This document shows positions 10,290 through 22,500 of a stretch of 64,000 nt of DNA, in pieces. A model generated the notes under the pieces. It saw only the letters and a program-made list of their open reading frames with translations, had not been told where the DNA came from and did no database searches. The translations under genes and the position numbers were made by a program. The DNA is from Micromonospora echinaurantiaca. Its GTDB lineage: Bacteria; Actinomycetota; Actinomycetes; Mycobacteriales; Micromonosporaceae. The stretch covers positions 1 to 64,000 of the forward strand of contig NZ_LT607750.1 of assembly GCF_900090235.1 (NCBI RefSeq), written 5' to 3'. Every line of letters begins with the position of its first letter. Within the stretch, counting starts at the first letter, position 1.

Positions 10290-10697
10290 ATGCCACCGAA
10301 GGCTCGTGCCGGAGCCGCTGTCAAGAAGGTCCGGCGCAAGGAACGCAAGAACGTCGCCCACGGGCAGGCGCACATCAAGAGCACCTTCAACAACACCATC
10401 GTGTCCATCACGGACCCGACCGGTGCGGTCATCTCCTGGGCCTCCGCGGGCCAGGTTGGCTTCAAGGGCTCGCGCAAGTCGACCCCGTTCGCCGCGCAGC
10501 TGGCCGCCGAGGCCGCCGCGCGCCGGGCGATGGAGCACGGCATGCGCAAGGTCGACGTGTTCGTCAAGGGCCCCGGCTCCGGCCGGGAGACCGCCATCCG
10601 TTCGCTGCAGGCCGTGGGCCTGGAGGTCGGTCAGATCTCCGACGTGACCCCGCAGCCGCACAACGGGTGCCGTCCGCCGAAGCGTCGCCGGGTCTGA
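10290..10697 (+). CDS. rpsK: 30S ribosomal protein S11
   Basis: A 135-residue S11, which lies on the 30S platform near the Shine-Dalgarno helix. It has [20 protein letters not shown] and the C-terminal signature [18 protein letters not shown]. The N-terminal extension [20 protein letters not shown] is typical. The frame is intact. Confidence 0.98.
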
Positions 10698-10710
10698 GAG
10701 GTAGAGAGAG

Positions 10711-11337
10711 ATGGCTCGTTACACCGGTGCTGACTGCCGCCGTTGCCGGCGGGAGAAGATGAAGCTGTTCCTCAAGGGCAGCAAGTGCGATGGCCCGAAG
10801 TGCCCGTTCGAGTCCCGGCCGTTCCCGCCCGGGCAGCACGGCCGCGGCCGCACCAAGGAGACGGAGTACCTGCTCCAGCTCCGCGAGAAGCAGAAGGCCC
10901 GCCGGGTCTACGGCGTGCTGGAGAAGCAGTTCCGCGGTTACTACGAGGAGGCCGTGGCCAAGCAGGCCAAGACCGGTGAGGTCCTCCTGCAGATCCTCGA
11001 GTCGCGGCTGGACAACGTGGTCTACCGGGCCGGCTACGCCAAGTCCCGGGACATGGCCCGTCAGCTGGTCAAGCACGGTCACTTCACGGTGAACGGCAAG
11101 AAGGTCGACATCCCGTCGTACCGCGTCAAGGAGCACGACATCATCGAGGTGCGGGGCAAGAGCAAGGAGCTCACCCCGTTCCTGGTCGCGCAGGCCGAGG
11201 CCGGTTCGCGGAGTGTTCCGGCCTGGCTGGAGGCGATCCCCAGCCAGATGAAGATCCTCGTGCACTCGCTCCCGGCCCGGCAGGTCATCGACACCCAGGT
11301 CCAGGAGCAGCTGATCGTCGAGCTCTACTCCAAGTAA
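10711..11337 (+). CDS. rpsD: 30S ribosomal protein S4
   Basis: A 208-residue S4, a primary assembly protein. The N-terminal zinc-ribbon is of the cysteine-containing type ([23 protein letters not shown]), followed by the S4 RNA-binding domain ([20 protein letters not shown]). Only 13 bases separate it from rpsK, with GAGAGGTAGAGAGAG as ribosome-binding stretch. Confidence 0.98.
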   Translation: MARYTGADCRRCRREKMKLFLKGSKCDGPKCPFESRPFPPGQHGRGRTKETEYLLQLREKQKARRVYGVLEKQFRGYYEEAVAKQAKTGEVLLQILESRLDNVVYRAGYAKSRDMARQLVKHGHFTVNGKKVDIPSYRVKEHDIIEVRGKSKELTPFLVAQAEAGSRSVPAWLEAIPSQMKILVHSLPARQVIDTQVQEQLIVELYSK

Positions 11338-11351
11338 GAGCTCGTTGCGGT

Positions 11352-11375
11352 GGCCCGCCCCAGCCGGGGCGGGCC
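11352..11375 (+). terminator. Hairpin between rpsD and rpoA
   Basis: GGCCCGCCCC (11352-11361), a 4-base loop and GGGGCGGGCC (11366-11375) form a perfect 10-bp stem directly after rpsD. It probably reduces or ends transcription from the S13-S11-S4 unit, with rpoA also served by a promoter in the remaining 60 bases. There is no T-run. Confidence 0.55.
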
Positions 11376-11435
11376 GCCGGAACGGTTTGTGTCGTGGGCG
11401 TCATATGGCGGGCGCCCCGGAAGAGAAGAGAAGAC

Positions 11436-12458
11436 ATGCTCATCAGCCAGCGACCGACTCTCTCCGAGGAGTCGATCAACGAGACCCGGTCCCGGTTCAC
11501 CATCGAGCCGCTGGAGCCGGGCTTCGGCTACACCCTGGGCAACTCGCTGCGGCGCACGCTGCTGTCGTCGATCCCGGGTGCGGCGGTGACCTCGATCAAG
11601 ATCGACGGTGTGCTGCACGAGTTCACCACGATCCCCGGGGTCAAGGAGGACGTGGTCGAGCTCGTCATGAACATCAAGGAGCTCAACGTCAGCTCCGAGC
11701 ACGACGAGCCGGTCAGCATGTACCTGCGCAAGCAGGGCCCGGGCGACGTGACCGCTGGTGACATCCAGCCGCCGGCCGGCGTCTCGGTGCACAACCCGGA
11801 CCTGAAGCTCGCCACCCTGAACGGCAAGGGCCGGCTCGACATGGAGCTGACCGTCGAGCGGGGCCGGGGCTACGTCACGGCGGCGCAGAACAAGCAGGCC
11901 GGCGCCGAGATCGGCCGGATCCCGGTCGACTCGATCTACTCGCCGGTGCTCAAGGTCACCTACCGGGTCGAGGCGACCCGGGTCGAGCAGCGGACCGACT
12001 TCGACCGGCTGATCATCGACGTCGAGACCAAGCCGTCGATGGGTCCGCGCACCGCGCTGGCCTCCGCCGGTTCGACGCTGGTGGAGCTCTTCGGGCTGGC
12101 CCGGGAGCTGGACGAGACCGCCGAGGGCATCGACATCGGGCCGTCCCCGCAGGACGCCCAGCTGGCGGCGGACCTGGCCCTGCCGATCGAGGAGCTGGAC
12201 CTGACCGTCCGCTCCTACAACTGCCTCAAGCGCGAGGGCATCAACACCGTTGGTGAGCTCATCGGGCGTACCGAGGCCGACCTCCTCGACATCCGCAACT
12301 TCGGCCAGAAGTCGATCGACGAGGTCAAGATGAAGCTCGCCGGGATGGGGCTGGGGCTGAAGGACTCGGCTCCGAACTTCGATCCGGCGCACGTCGTGGA
12401 CGCCTTCGGCGAGGCCGACTACGACACCGACGACTACCGCGAGACCGAGCAGCTCTAG
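11436..12458 (+). CDS. rpoA: DNA-directed RNA polymerase subunit alpha
   Basis: A 340-residue alpha subunit. The N-terminal dimerisation domain (residues 1-230) includes [20 protein letters not shown]. The C-terminal domain (about 245-315), which binds UP elements and activators, includes [20 protein letters not shown] and [23 protein letters not shown] 11436 ([12 protein letters not shown]) follows GAAGAGAAGA. A short acidic tail ends the protein. The frame is intact. Confidence 0.98.
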   Translation: MLISQRPTLSEESINETRSRFTIEPLEPGFGYTLGNSLRRTLLSSIPGAAVTSIKIDGVLHEFTTIPGVKEDVVELVMNIKELNVSSEHDEPVSMYLRKQGPGDVTAGDIQPPAGVSVHNPDLKLATLNGKGRLDMELTVERGRGYVTAAQNKQAGAEIGRIPVDSIYSPVLKVTYRVEATRVEQRTDFDRLIIDVETKPSMGPRTALASAGSTLVELFGLARELDETAEGIDIGPSPQDAQLAADLALPIEELDLTVRSYNCLKREGINTVGELIGRTEADLLDIRNFGQKSIDEVKMKLAGMGLGLKDSAPNFDPAHVVDAFGEADYDTDDYRETEQL

Positions 12459-12492
12459 TCCGCGCTGCCGCCACACCTGAGGAGCACCAAGC

Positions 12493-13050
12493 ATGCCCAC
12501 GCCCACCAAGGGCCCCCGCCTCGGCGGCAGCCCCGCGCACGAGCGGCTGATGCTGGCCAACCTGGCCACCGCGCTGTTCCAGCACGGCAAGATCCAGACC
12601 ACCGAGACGAAGGCCCGGCGGCTGCGTCCGCTGGCCGAGCAGCTCATCACCAAGGCCAAGCGCGGCGACCTGGCGTCCCGCCGGCGGGTGCTGGGTGTCG
12701 TCAAGGACAAGGACGTGGTCTACGCCCTGTTCGACCAGATCGCGCCCCGGTACGCCAACCGCAACGGTGGCTACACCCGGATCGTGAAGACCGGTCCGCG
12801 CAAGGGTGACGCCGCGCCGATGGCGATCATCGAGCTGGTCGAGGAGCTGCAGGTCGCCGAGCCGAAGGCGAACAAGAAGACCGCCGCCCGCAAGGCGGCC
12901 CAGCAGGACAAGGTCGAGGCGCTCGCCCCGGCGGAGGAGACCCCGAAGTCGAACTCGGGTGACCAGGACGCCGAGCCTCCGGTCTCGGCCAGTGGCGACA
13001 CCCCCCAGGCGCGCGAGGACGACGACGAGGCCAACGAGAACAAGGCCTGA
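12493..13050 (+). CDS. rplQ: 50S ribosomal protein L17 with acidic/lysine-rich extension
   Basis: A 185-residue protein. The first 118 residues are canonical L17 ([20 protein letters not shown], then [20 protein letters not shown]), which lies next to the exit tunnel. The last 65 residues are a low-complexity tail with lysine, glutamate and aspartate, of a kind seen in many actinobacterial L17 proteins. The ATG follows a TGAGGAG ribosome-binding site. Confidence 0.97.
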   Translation: MPTPTKGPRLGGSPAHERLMLANLATALFQHGKIQTTETKARRLRPLAEQLITKAKRGDLASRRRVLGVVKDKDVVYALFDQIAPRYANRNGGYTRIVKTGPRKGDAAPMAIIELVEELQVAEPKANKKTAARKAAQQDKVEALAPAEETPKSNSGDQDAEPPVSASGDTPQAREDDDEANENKA

Positions 13051-13063
13051 GCCAGGCCACCAT

Positions 13064-13097
13064 CGGGCCCGGCATCCCTCACGGGGTGCCGGGCCCG
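13064..13097 (+). terminator. Strong hairpin after rplQ
   Basis: CGGGCCCGGCA (13064-13074) pairs perfectly with TGCCGGGCCCG (13087-13097), and TCCC/GGGG can extend the stem inwards around a 4-base loop. It directly follows rplQ and ends 22 bases before the truA start, so it may end the alpha operon or lower truA expression. Confidence 0.65.
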
Positions 13098-13118
13098 ACC
13101 CATGAGGCGGAGGTACGA

Positions 13119-13949
13119 GTGGACGAGCGGACCCGGCTGCGGTTGGACGTCGCGTACGACGGCACCGACTTCTCCGGCTGGGCCGCCCAGCCGACCCGGC
13201 GCACGGTGGCCGGGGTGCTCGTGCAGACCCTCGACCTGGTGCTCGGCGCGGGCGTCGCGACCGGGCTGACCGTGGCCGGCCGGACCGACGCCGGGGTGCA
13301 CGCCACCGGCCAGGTCTGCCACCTCGACCTGCCCACCGCGGTCTGGCGGGAGCGGGCGGGGAGGCTGCTGCGCCGGCTGGCCCGGCTGCTCCCCACCGAC
13401 GTGCGGGTACGGGCGATGACCGAGGTGCCGGCCGACTTCGACGCCCGGTTCTCGGCCACCTTCCGCCGCTACGAGTACCGGGTCACCGACGCCCCGTACG
13501 GCGCGGAGCCGCTGCGCCGGCACGAGATCCTGGCCTGGCCGAAGCCGCTCGACCTGGCCGCGCTGAACGCCGCGGCGGCCGGACTGGTCGGCGAGCACGA
13601 CTTCGCCGCGTACTGCCGGCGGAAGGAGAACGCCACCACGCTGCGCGAGGTGACCCGGCTGGACTGGCGGCGCGACCCGGACGGGGTGCTGGTCGCCACC
13701 GTGCAGGCGGACGCGTTCTGCCAGGCGATGGTGCGCAGCCTGGTCGGCGCGATGCTGGTGGCCGGGGACGGCCGCCGGCCGGTGGACTGGCCGGCGGGCC
13801 TGCTGACCCGGCGGGCGCGGTCCAGCGAGGTGACCGTCGCGCCGGCGCACGGGCTCACCCTGGTGGCGGTCGGCTACCCCGCCGACCCGGCCGAGTACGC
13901 CCACCGCGCCGAACTCACCCGCCGGCTCCGGGTGCCGACCGAATCCTGA
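13119..13949 (+). CDS. truA: tRNA pseudouridine(38-40) synthase TruA
   Basis: TruA makes pseudouridine at positions 38-40 of tRNA anticodon arms. The motif AGRTDAGVHATGQV contains the catalytic aspartate (residue 57 from the start chosen here). RLDVAYDGTDFSGWAAQPTR and the C-terminal FCQAMVRSLVGAMLVAGDGR are family signatures. I chose GTG 13119 because it has GGCGGAGG just upstream; an in-frame GTG at 13086 lies inside the terminator hairpin. The product is 276 residues. truA after rplQ is the usual actinobacterial order. Confidence 0.95.
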   Translation: MDERTRLRLDVAYDGTDFSGWAAQPTRRTVAGVLVQTLDLVLGAGVATGLTVAGRTDAGVHATGQVCHLDLPTAVWRERAGRLLRRLARLLPTDVRVRAMTEVPADFDARFSATFRRYEYRVTDAPYGAEPLRRHEILAWPKPLDLAALNAAAAGLVGEHDFAAYCRRKENATTLREVTRLDWRRDPDGVLVATVQADAFCQAMVRSLVGAMLVAGDGRRPVDWPAGLLTRRARSSEVTVAPAHGLTLVAVGYPADPAEYAHRAELTRRLRVPTES

Positions 13950-13981
13950 CCGCTGGCCGCCGCACCATCCCGCACAGGCGA

Positions 13982-14012
13982 CGGGTGCGCGGCCGGTGTG
14001 GCCGCGCACCCG
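13982..14012. terminator. Bidirectional terminator hairpin between convergent genes
   Basis: CGGGTGCGCGGCC (13982-13994), a 5-base loop and GGCCGCGCACCCG (14000-14012) make a perfect 13-bp stem in the 79-base gap between truA and the convergent minus-strand gene. It can serve both strands. Confidence 0.75.
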
Positions 14013-14028
14013 TTGCTCGTCGGAGCGG

Positions 14029-15306
14029 TCAGTTGCCCGAGCCTTCGTCATCCTCCGGGCGGCCGTTGTCGGCGCCGGTGCCGTCGTCGGTCCGGCCCGC
14101 CGTCGGCTGGCCGGCCACGCCGCCGTCGGCCCGCCGTTCCAGCACCCCCTGGTTCAGGTGCAGCTCGATCATGTCGAAGAGGATCTCGCGGACTGCGGTG
14201 TCACCGGACCTGATGGTCTCGCCGTCGGCCCGGGCGACCACCGCGTAGGCGAGGTAGTGGCCGCGTACCTGCCAGCCCACCCGGGCGGGGGCGGTGGCCA
14301 TCGCCTCCGTACCGGCGTCGGCGGCCATGCCCCGGAACCGGCCCTGCCGCTCGTCGAGCAGTTGCCGGATCCGGTCCCGGGCCCGCTCGGCGCTGGCCCG
14401 GTCGGTCAGGTTGAACAGGCCGGCGGTGACCAGGTGGTCGCGGTCCGGGGTGCGCAGGGTGGCCCGTACCACCTGGCTGCAGCCGAGCCGGACCAGCAGG
14501 TCGGCGACCTCGTCGGTGGCCGCCACCGCGCAGCTGGCGCTGGACTGGGTCTTCAGCACCTGGTAGGCGGGCTGCCCGTCGGTGACCGTCAGCTGCTTGC
14601 CGGGGAAGACCTCCTTGCCGGTGAGCGGCGCCTGGTCGGTGTCCCGGGAGTCGAGGTAGTCGGCCTCGGGGGCGGCGGACTGGGCGACGCCCGGCTGGGT
14701 GGTGGGCTCGGACGTCGTCGGGTTGCCGGTGCGGTCCATCAGCAGGGCGGCGGCGCCGAGACCGCAGAGGGCGAGCAGCACGAGGACGGCTGCGCCGCCG
14801 ATGAGCACCTGCCACATGCGACCGCCGCCGCGGCGGGGCGGCAGCGGCTCGGCCGGCCCGGCGGTGGCGTAGCCGCCCGGCGACTCGGTCGGCGGTGGGG
14901 CGTACCGCTCGGCCCGGGGCGACTCGGCCGGCGGGGCGGCGGAGGTCGTCGCGGGGGACAGCTCCACCGGTGGCGGCGGGGAGTAGGGCTCCGCGATGGA
15001 CTCCACCGGCGGAGGTGCGGCGTAGGCCGCGGCGCGGGGCGGTTCGCCCGGCGGCACCAGGTCCCGCGGCGGCACCGGGTCCCGTGGCGGCACCGGGTCC
15101 CGTGGCGGCGCCGGGTCCCGTGGCGGCGCCGGTTCGTCGGCGGGCGGCAGCGCCACCCGGGTGGCCCGGGGCAACGACGGGGTCGGGAAGCGAGACGGGG
15201 AGGGCCCGGCCGGTGGTGGCGGACCGGCGCCGAGCACCGACCGGTCGGACCCGGACCCCGGGTACTCCACGTATGCGTCCTCATCGGACTCGTACCGATA
15301 CACCAT
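14029..15306 (-). CDS. Single-pass membrane protein with proline-rich cytoplasmic N-terminus, function unknown
   Basis: A 425-residue protein. Residues 1-170 are acidic, then strongly proline-rich with tandem PPRDP-type repeats (matching DNA repeats at 15050-15130). One membrane segment follows (VLIGGAAVLVLLALCGLGAA, about residues 170-190), then a roughly 230-residue extracytoplasmic domain with two cysteines but no signature I recognise. ATG 15306 was chosen over an upstream in-frame start because MVYRYESDEDAYVEY begins the coherent coding sequence. The layout (proline-rich cytoplasmic region, one helix, outer domain) is common among actinobacterial envelope proteins; I do not assign a function. 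Confidence 0.8.
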   Translation of the reverse strand: MVYRYESDEDAYVEYPGSGSDRSVLGAGPPPPAGPSPSRFPTPSLPRATRVALPPADEPAPPRDPAPPRDPVPPRDPVPPRDLVPPGEPPRAAAYAAPPPVESIAEPYSPPPPVELSPATTSAAPPAESPRAERYAPPPTESPGGYATAGPAEPLPPRRGGGRMWQVLIGGAAVLVLLALCGLGAAALLMDRTGNPTTSEPTTQPGVAQSAAPEADYLDSRDTDQAPLTGKEVFPGKQLTVTDGQPAYQVLKTQSSASCAVAATDEVADLLVRLGCSQVVRATLRTPDRDHLVTAGLFNLTDRASAERARDRIRQLLDERQGRFRGMAADAGTEAMATAPARVGWQVRGHYLAYAVVARADGETIRSGDTAVREILFDMIELHLNQGVLERRADGGVAGQPTAGRTDDGTGADNGRPEDDEGSGN

Positions 15307-15445
15307 GTCGCCCAGAGTAGGAGTGATTGTCCCTTTAGGGGGTAATAATGGGAAATTGTCGTGCGCGGCGTTTCGTGTCGTGCTGCACCCGCGGCCAGGA
15401 CGGCCCCGGCCGGCCCCGCCCACCGGCGGTGCGAGAATTGCCGGC

Positions 15446-16051
15446 GTGACCGGCGACCACTACTTCACCGCTGAACCCGCGACCGCAGCCGCGCCGCGCG
15501 AGGTCGAGTTCTCCGTCGCCGGCCGCGACTACACGCTGACCTCCGCCGGCGGCGTCTTCTCCGCCGACCGGCTCGACCCCGGCACCGCCGTGCTGCTGCG
15601 CAAGGCCGACCTGCCGGCCCCCGGCACCACCGGTGACCTGCTCGACCTCGGCTGTGGCTTCGGGCCGATCACCTGCGTGCTGGCCGACACGGCGCCGGCG
15701 GCGACGGTCTGGGCGGTCGACGTCAACGAGCGGGCCCGGGCGCTCACCGCCGCCAACGCGGCGCGCACCGGCGCCGCCGACCGGGTACGCGTCACCGCTC
15801 CGGACGACGTACCCGACTCGGTGACCTTCGCCCAGCTCTGGTCCAACCCGCCGATCCGGATCGGCAAGGACGAGCTGCACCGGCTGCTGCTGCGCTGGCT
15901 GCCCCGGCTCGCCCCGGATGGGGTCGCCTGGCTGGTGGTCGCCCGGCACCTGGGCGGCGACTCGCTGCACCGCTGGCTGGTCGAGCAGGGCTGGCAGGTC
16001 GAGCGGCGGGCCAGCCAGAAGGGCTACCGGGTGCTGCGCGTCACCCGGTAA
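15446..16051 (+). CDS. Class I SAM-dependent methyltransferase, RsmC/RlmG-like
   Basis: A 201-residue Rossmann methyltransferase. The SAM-binding motif LLDLGCGFGPITCVLAD is followed by the acidic motif (VWAVDVNERA) and the catalytic-type motif SNPPIRIGKDELH. NPPI/F plus IRIGK is typical of the MTS family (RsmC- or RlmG-like, N2-methylguanosine in rRNA), so an rRNA target is likely but not certain. It begins at GTG 15446; there is no strong ribosome-binding site, so translation may be leaderless. The 139-base upstream region shared with the divergent membrane-protein gene is AT-richer than its surroundings. Confidence 0.85.
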   Translation: MTGDHYFTAEPATAAAPREVEFSVAGRDYTLTSAGGVFSADRLDPGTAVLLRKADLPAPGTTGDLLDLGCGFGPITCVLADTAPAATVWAVDVNERARALTAANAARTGAADRVRVTAPDDVPDSVTFAQLWSNPPIRIGKDELHRLLLRWLPRLAPDGVAWLVVARHLGGDSLHRWLVEQGWQVERRASQKGYRVLRVTR

Positions 16052-16092
16052 TTGGTTGGGCCGCCCGGCGGGTGCTCGGGCAGGATGCCGGC

Positions 16093-17772
<1,680 letters not shown>

Positions 17773-17819
17773 GCCGTCCGCCGGGTGGCGGAACGCCCGG
17801 CCGGCATAGGGTTGATCTC

Positions 17820-18773
17820 GTGACTGAGATGACCTACCGCCGGCTGGGCGACTCCGGGCTCGTGGTGTCCGTGGTCGGCATCGGCTGCAACAACTTCGGC
17901 CGGAAGCTCGACCTCGACGGCACCCGGGCGGTGGTCGACGCCGCGCTGGACGCCGGGATCAACTTCTTCGACACCGCCGACATCTACGGCGAGCCGCAGG
18001 GCGGCTCGGAGGAACTGCTGGGCCAGGCGCTCAAGGGCCGCCGGGACGACGTGGTGGTGGCCACCAAGTTCGGCATGGACATGCACGGCATGAACGGGCC
18101 GGACTTCGGCGCCCGGGGCGCCCGCCGCTACATCGCGCGGGCGGTGGAGGCGTCGCTGCGCCGGCTCGGCACCGACCACATCGACCTGTACCAGATGCAC
18201 GAGCCGGACCCGGGCACCCCGATCGACGAGACGCTCGCCGCCCTGGACGACCTGGTCCGCGCCGGCAAGGTGCGCTACCTGGGCAACTCCAACTTCGCCG
18301 GCTGGCAGATCGCGGACGCCGACTGGGTGGCCTCGTCCGCCGGCCGGACCCGGTTCATCAGCGCGCAGAACCACTACAGCCTGCTGGAGCGCTCCGTCGA
18401 GGCCGAGGTCATCCCCGCCTGCGAGCGGTTCGGGCTCGGCATGCTGCCGTTCTTTCCGCTGGCCAACGGGCTGCTCACCGGCAAGTACAAGCGGAACCAG
18501 ACCCCGCCGCCCGGCAGCCGGCTCTCCGCCGGCGGCCGGTACGCGCAGCGCCTCGCCGCCGCCGACTGGGACACCATCGAGGCGATCGAGGCGTACGCGG
18601 GCGAGCGAGGGCTGCCGATGCTCCAGGTGGCCATCGGCGGGCTGGCCGCCCAGCCCGCGGTGACCTCGGTGATCGCCGGCGCCACCACGCCGGAGCAGGT
18701 GTTCGCCAACGCCGCCGCCGGCGCCTGGCAGCCCACCGACGAGGACCTCGACGCCCTGCGCGCCATCCTCTGA
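17820..18773 (+). CDS. Aldo/keto reductase
   Basis: A 317-residue NADPH-dependent aldo/keto reductase of the type closest to YghZ/Kvbeta-like proteins. The catalytic tetrad is visible: Asp and Tyr in FFDTADIYGEPQGGSEELL, Lys in VVATKFG and His in LYQMHEPD. The C-terminal cofactor region VTSVIAGATTPEQVFANAAA is conserved. Start is GTG 17820 (VTEMTYRRLG); ATG 17829 is also possible. The substrate is unknown. Confidence 0.9.
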   Translation: MTEMTYRRLGDSGLVVSVVGIGCNNFGRKLDLDGTRAVVDAALDAGINFFDTADIYGEPQGGSEELLGQALKGRRDDVVVATKFGMDMHGMNGPDFGARGARRYIARAVEASLRRLGTDHIDLYQMHEPDPGTPIDETLAALDDLVRAGKVRYLGNSNFAGWQIADADWVASSAGRTRFISAQNHYSLLERSVEAEVIPACERFGLGMLPFFPLANGLLTGKYKRNQTPPPGSRLSAGGRYAQRLAAADWDTIEAIEAYAGERGLPMLQVAIGGLAAQPAVTSVIAGATTPEQVFANAAAGAWQPTDEDLDALRAIL

Positions 18774-18781
18774 CCGACCGG

Positions 18782-18816
18782 TGTGGCGGCATCCCCAGCA
18801 GCGGGACGCCGCCACA
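18782..18816. terminator. Terminator hairpin after the aldo/keto reductase
   Basis: TGTGGCGGCATCCC (18782-18795) pairs with GGGACGCCGCCACA (18803-18816) with a single A-C mismatch. It lies in the 145-base gap between convergent genes and probably acts on both strands. Confidence 0.65.
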
Positions 18817-18918
18817 TCCGGCGCGGCGGCGAGCCCACCGGCGGCGCCCGGGTGCCGCCGCGGGCGCGGGCTCGACCGGCGTTCCGCCGCCACGTCGACG
18901 CGACCCGGGAGCGTGGCG

Positions 18919-19449
18919 TCAGGCGCGGCGGCGCCGGACGAGCGGCACCGCCACCGCCGCCAGGACGGCGAGCCCGAGACCGGCCAGCGCGAGCGGCCAC
19001 CAGCCGACACCCCCGTCGCCGGCGGGGTCGCGGGTGCCGGCGGCCGGGGCGACCGGGGCGGGGGCCGGCGGGGGCGACTGGGCATTCCGCGCCTCCACCT
19101 CGGCGCTGGCCTCGCCCCGGTGCGGCGCGGGGGCGCTCACCGTGACCTGCCACCGGCCGGGGGAGAGGATCGGGCCGCTGGCGTAGAAGCCCTGCCCCTC
19201 GGCGGCCGGTTCCAGTTGCACCGGGCCGACCCGCCGGCCGTCCGGCCCGGTGGCGGTGAGGGTCAGCCGGACCACCTTGTCGAGGCGGTGCCCGTCGGCG
19301 TACACGGCCTGCACGGTCACCCCGTCGGCGCCGTCGCCGGCCACGGTGAGTTTCAGTTTCCCGGTGTGTGCGGCGGCCGGGGCGGTGGACAGGAACGCCA
19401 GGGCTAGTCCGACGAGCGCGGCGGCGACCGCCTGCCAGGTACGCGTCAC
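18919..19449 (-). CDS. Secreted, C-terminally anchored protein of unknown function
   Basis: A 176-residue protein. It has an N-terminal signal peptide (AAALVGLALAFLSTAPAAA), a roughly 95-residue beta-rich domain (HTGKLKLTVAGDGADGVTV to GRWQVTVSAP) that resembles small copper-resistance/YtkA-like Ig-fold domains, a Pro/Ala linker, and a C-terminal membrane helix followed by RRRR. The GTG at 19449 has GAGGAGA upstream. No metal-binding residues stand out except the His right after the signal cleavage site, a position used by CopC-like proteins; that link is only suggestive. Confidence 0.75.
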   Translation of the reverse strand: MTRTWQAVAAALVGLALAFLSTAPAAAHTGKLKLTVAGDGADGVTVQAVYADGHRLDKVVRLTLTATGPDGRRVGPVQLEPAAEGQGFYASGPILSPGRWQVTVSAPAPHRGEASAEVEARNAQSPPPAPAPVAPAAGTRDPAGDGGVGWWPLALAGLGLAVLAAVAVPLVRRRRA

Positions 19450-19476
19450 GGGCGTCTCCTCAGTGGAATCGCGGGA

Positions 19477-19514
19477 GGGTCCCTTCCCGCCGCCGGGGCG
19501 GCGGGAAGGGACCC
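19477..19514 (-). terminator. Terminator hairpin of the 1951-residue gene
   Basis: GGGTCCCTTCCCGCCGCC (19477-19494) is exactly complementary to 19497-19514, an 18-bp inverted repeat with a 2-base centre. It begins 5 bases after the stop codon of the large minus-strand gene. Confidence 0.75.
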
Positions 19515-19519
19515 GCGGA

Positions 19520-22500
19520 TCAGAGCCGGCGACCGGGGGCGATCCGGGTGGGATCGCCGCCGAGCCGGCCGGCACCGTCGACCGATTCGCCGTCGTTCGC
19601 CCGGACGCCGGCCCGGCTGGCCGTGCCGCCGAGCCGGACGATCATGGCGTCGGCGTCCCGGACCAGGGTGTCGCGGATCTCGGCCTCCGGCACCAGGGTG
19701 GCGTCGGCCGCGAGCGTCCGGAAGGCGGTCAGCGCCTTGATCGCCTTCTGGTCGTTGCCGGCCGCCTCGGCCTGCCGGGCGTCGCTGAGCTTCGCCGACA
19801 GCTGCTTGTGCGCCTTGGCCGACAGTCGGCTCGTCGCCTTGAACCGGTCCAGCAGGTTCTGCATGTCCCGGAACGAGGTGGTGACGAAGAACCGGACCTC
19901 AGAGGTGGTGACGTTGCCCGCCTTGTCGGTCGCGGTGACGGTCAGCTCGTGCAGGCCGAGCGGCAGCTCGTACATGGCCTGCAGGGTGCCGCTGGCGTAC
20001 GGCCGGCCGTCCAGGTCGCCGACCACGGACGCGATGCCCGAGGTCGGGTCGACCGCCTGCCAGGACACCCGGACGTCCTGGCTGTCGCCGTAGAGCTGGC
20101 CGTCGGCGATCCCGGAGACCAGCAGCGTCGGCTTGGTGCCGTCGATCCGCAGCACCGCCGACTTGAGCGTCTCGGCGTTGCCCGCGTTGTCGGCGGCCCG
20201 GAACAGCAGCTCGTGCTGCCCGTCGCCGGTCACCTCGACCGGCGCCGAGTACGGCGTCCACGCGCCGCCGTCCAGCGACCACTCCACCGTCTTCACCCCG
20301 GACCCGGCGTCGGTCGAGGTCAGCACGACCGGGACCGTCCCGTCGTGCCAGCCCTCGTCGTTGGCCGGCGCGAACGTCGCCGAGGTGACCGGCGCGGTGG
20401 TGTCGATCCGGACCGGCGCGGTCTTCGTCGACTCCACGTTGCCCGCCCGGTCGGTCGAGCGGAACCGCAGCTCGTGCTCGCCGTCGCCGCTGACCGGCAC
20501 CGGACCGGTGTACGCGGTCCAGGTGGTCGCCCCGTCCAGCTGGTACTCGGTGCCGGCCAGGCCGCTGCCGCCGTCCTCGTCGGCGGCGCTCAGCGCGACG
20601 GTGACCGGGCCGGTGTGCCAGCCCTCGGTCGGCGTGCCGGAGACCGTGGCCGTGGTCACCGGGGCGGTCCGGTCGGCCGCCTCGGTGGTGAGCCGGAAGT
20701 AGTCAAACGCGGCGGTCTTCGACGCGGTCTGGTTGGCGCCGAGGGTGAACAGGCCCACCTTCGGCGTCGCCCCGACGGCGCTGCTGGTGAGCGCCGTCAG
20801 CGCGGTCCAGGCCGTCCCGTCGGCCGAGTACGACGCGGTGAAGGTGTCACCCGTGCGGGCCAGCCGCAGGTACCACACCGAGGCGGTCAGGTTGCCCGCC
20901 TCCGGCTGCGGGTTCTGCACCGCGCCGCCGATTTCGCTGCGGAACTCGATCCGCCGCGTCACCGGCTGCCCGGGCTGGTTGTCCACGATGAAGTCGAACT
21001 TCAGGTAGTTGTCGTCGTCGGCGTGCACGATCAGGCCGGCCTGCTGGTACTGCTCGTTCAGCAGGCTGCCGTCGACCTTCGTCTCCAGGGTCCAGTCGCC
21101 GGTCGGGGCGTTCTGGAGGATGAAGTTCGCCGGCCCGGAGTTGCCGGAGCCGTAGATGTCGCCGTTCGGCACGTCGATCCGCAGCGCGCCGCCGGTGACC
21201 CGGTAGCCCGTCGGGTTCTCCCGCAGGATCGCGTCCCAGCGGCACTTGTCCAGCGTGTCGCCGGTGAACTCGTCCGACGGGTCCACCGGTCCGGCCGGGG
21301 CGTCCGGCGAGACCTGGAACCAGTCGAAGGCCGCCTCCACCACCGGCGCGTCGGTGCCGCCGTTGAGCGCGAACAGCCCGATCCGCGGGTTGGTGATGCC
21401 GGCCAGCGCGGCGGACCGGCCGACCGGGGTGAAGGTCTGCCCGTCGGCCGAGACGGCCGCGGTCAGGTTCGTCCCGTCGCTGGTGAGCCGCAGGTGCAGG
21501 GTGTCACCGGCCGGTGCGGCGGTGCTGTCGGCGGCCTCGTTGCGCGGCGCGCCGGCGGTCTCCCGGATGAACTCCACCCGCCGGCCGCCCGAGTAGAGCA
21601 GGTCCAGCTTGGCGTAGTTCTCGTCGTCGCCGTACACCAGCAGGCCGGCCTGCTGGTAGTTGGCGGTCACCGGCAGGGTCAGCCGGGTGGTCGCCTGCCA
21701 GGCCCCGGCCGGCGCCGGCTGGAGCACCAGGTTGGTGGCGTCGTTGCGGCCGCCGTAGAGGTCGCCCACCGCGGTGGGCAGCCGGAGCGCCCCGTCGGAG
21801 ACCGCGTAGAGCTGGTTCTCCCGGACCACGCCCCAGCGGGCCTTGTCGAGGCCGGTGCCGGTGAAGTCGTCCGAGCGCGCCCCGAAGCAGGACGTGTTCG
21901 GCGCGTCCACCCGCACCGGGACGGTGGTGTACGACCTCGCGCCCTTGCTGTCGGTCACCGTCAGCGTGGCGGTGAAGGTGCCCGGGCTGGTGTAGGTGTG
22001 CGTGGTGTCCAGGGTGGACGCCGTGCCGCCGTCACCGAAGTCCCAGGCGTACGTCAGCGGGGTGTCGCCCTCGGCGTCGGTGGCCGTGCCGTCGAAGGCG
22101 ACGGTGACCGGCGCGGTGCCGGTGGCCGGGCTGGCGGTGGCGGTGACCACCGGCGGCGCGTTCTCGGTGACGCCCCGGCCGAGGAAGTCCATCCAGTTGA
22201 CGTTGAACAGCGCGCCCGCGCCGCCGGCCGGGTCCCGGGCGACGAAGTACAACGTGCCGCCCGCCGGGCCGGTCACCGGAGCGGTCACGTCGGCGTACGT
22301 TTGCCAGGCGCCGGTGCCCGGCACGGTGGCCGAGGCGACCAGCGGCCCGTCGGGCGCGCCGGCGCGGACCTCGATTCGGCCGCCGCTGCTGGCCGAGGCG
22401 GCCCGGAACCGGATCGACGTGATGTTGGTCAGGTCCGCCGGGGCGAGCGACCACCAGTCGCCGTCCTCGATGAACCCGATGTTCTGGCCGCCGCCGGCGG

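Noticed and set aside
11325..12710. Minus-strand frame of 461 codons across rpoA and rplQ
   Set aside because: It is a shadow of two highly conserved genes on the plus strand and has no recognisable content.
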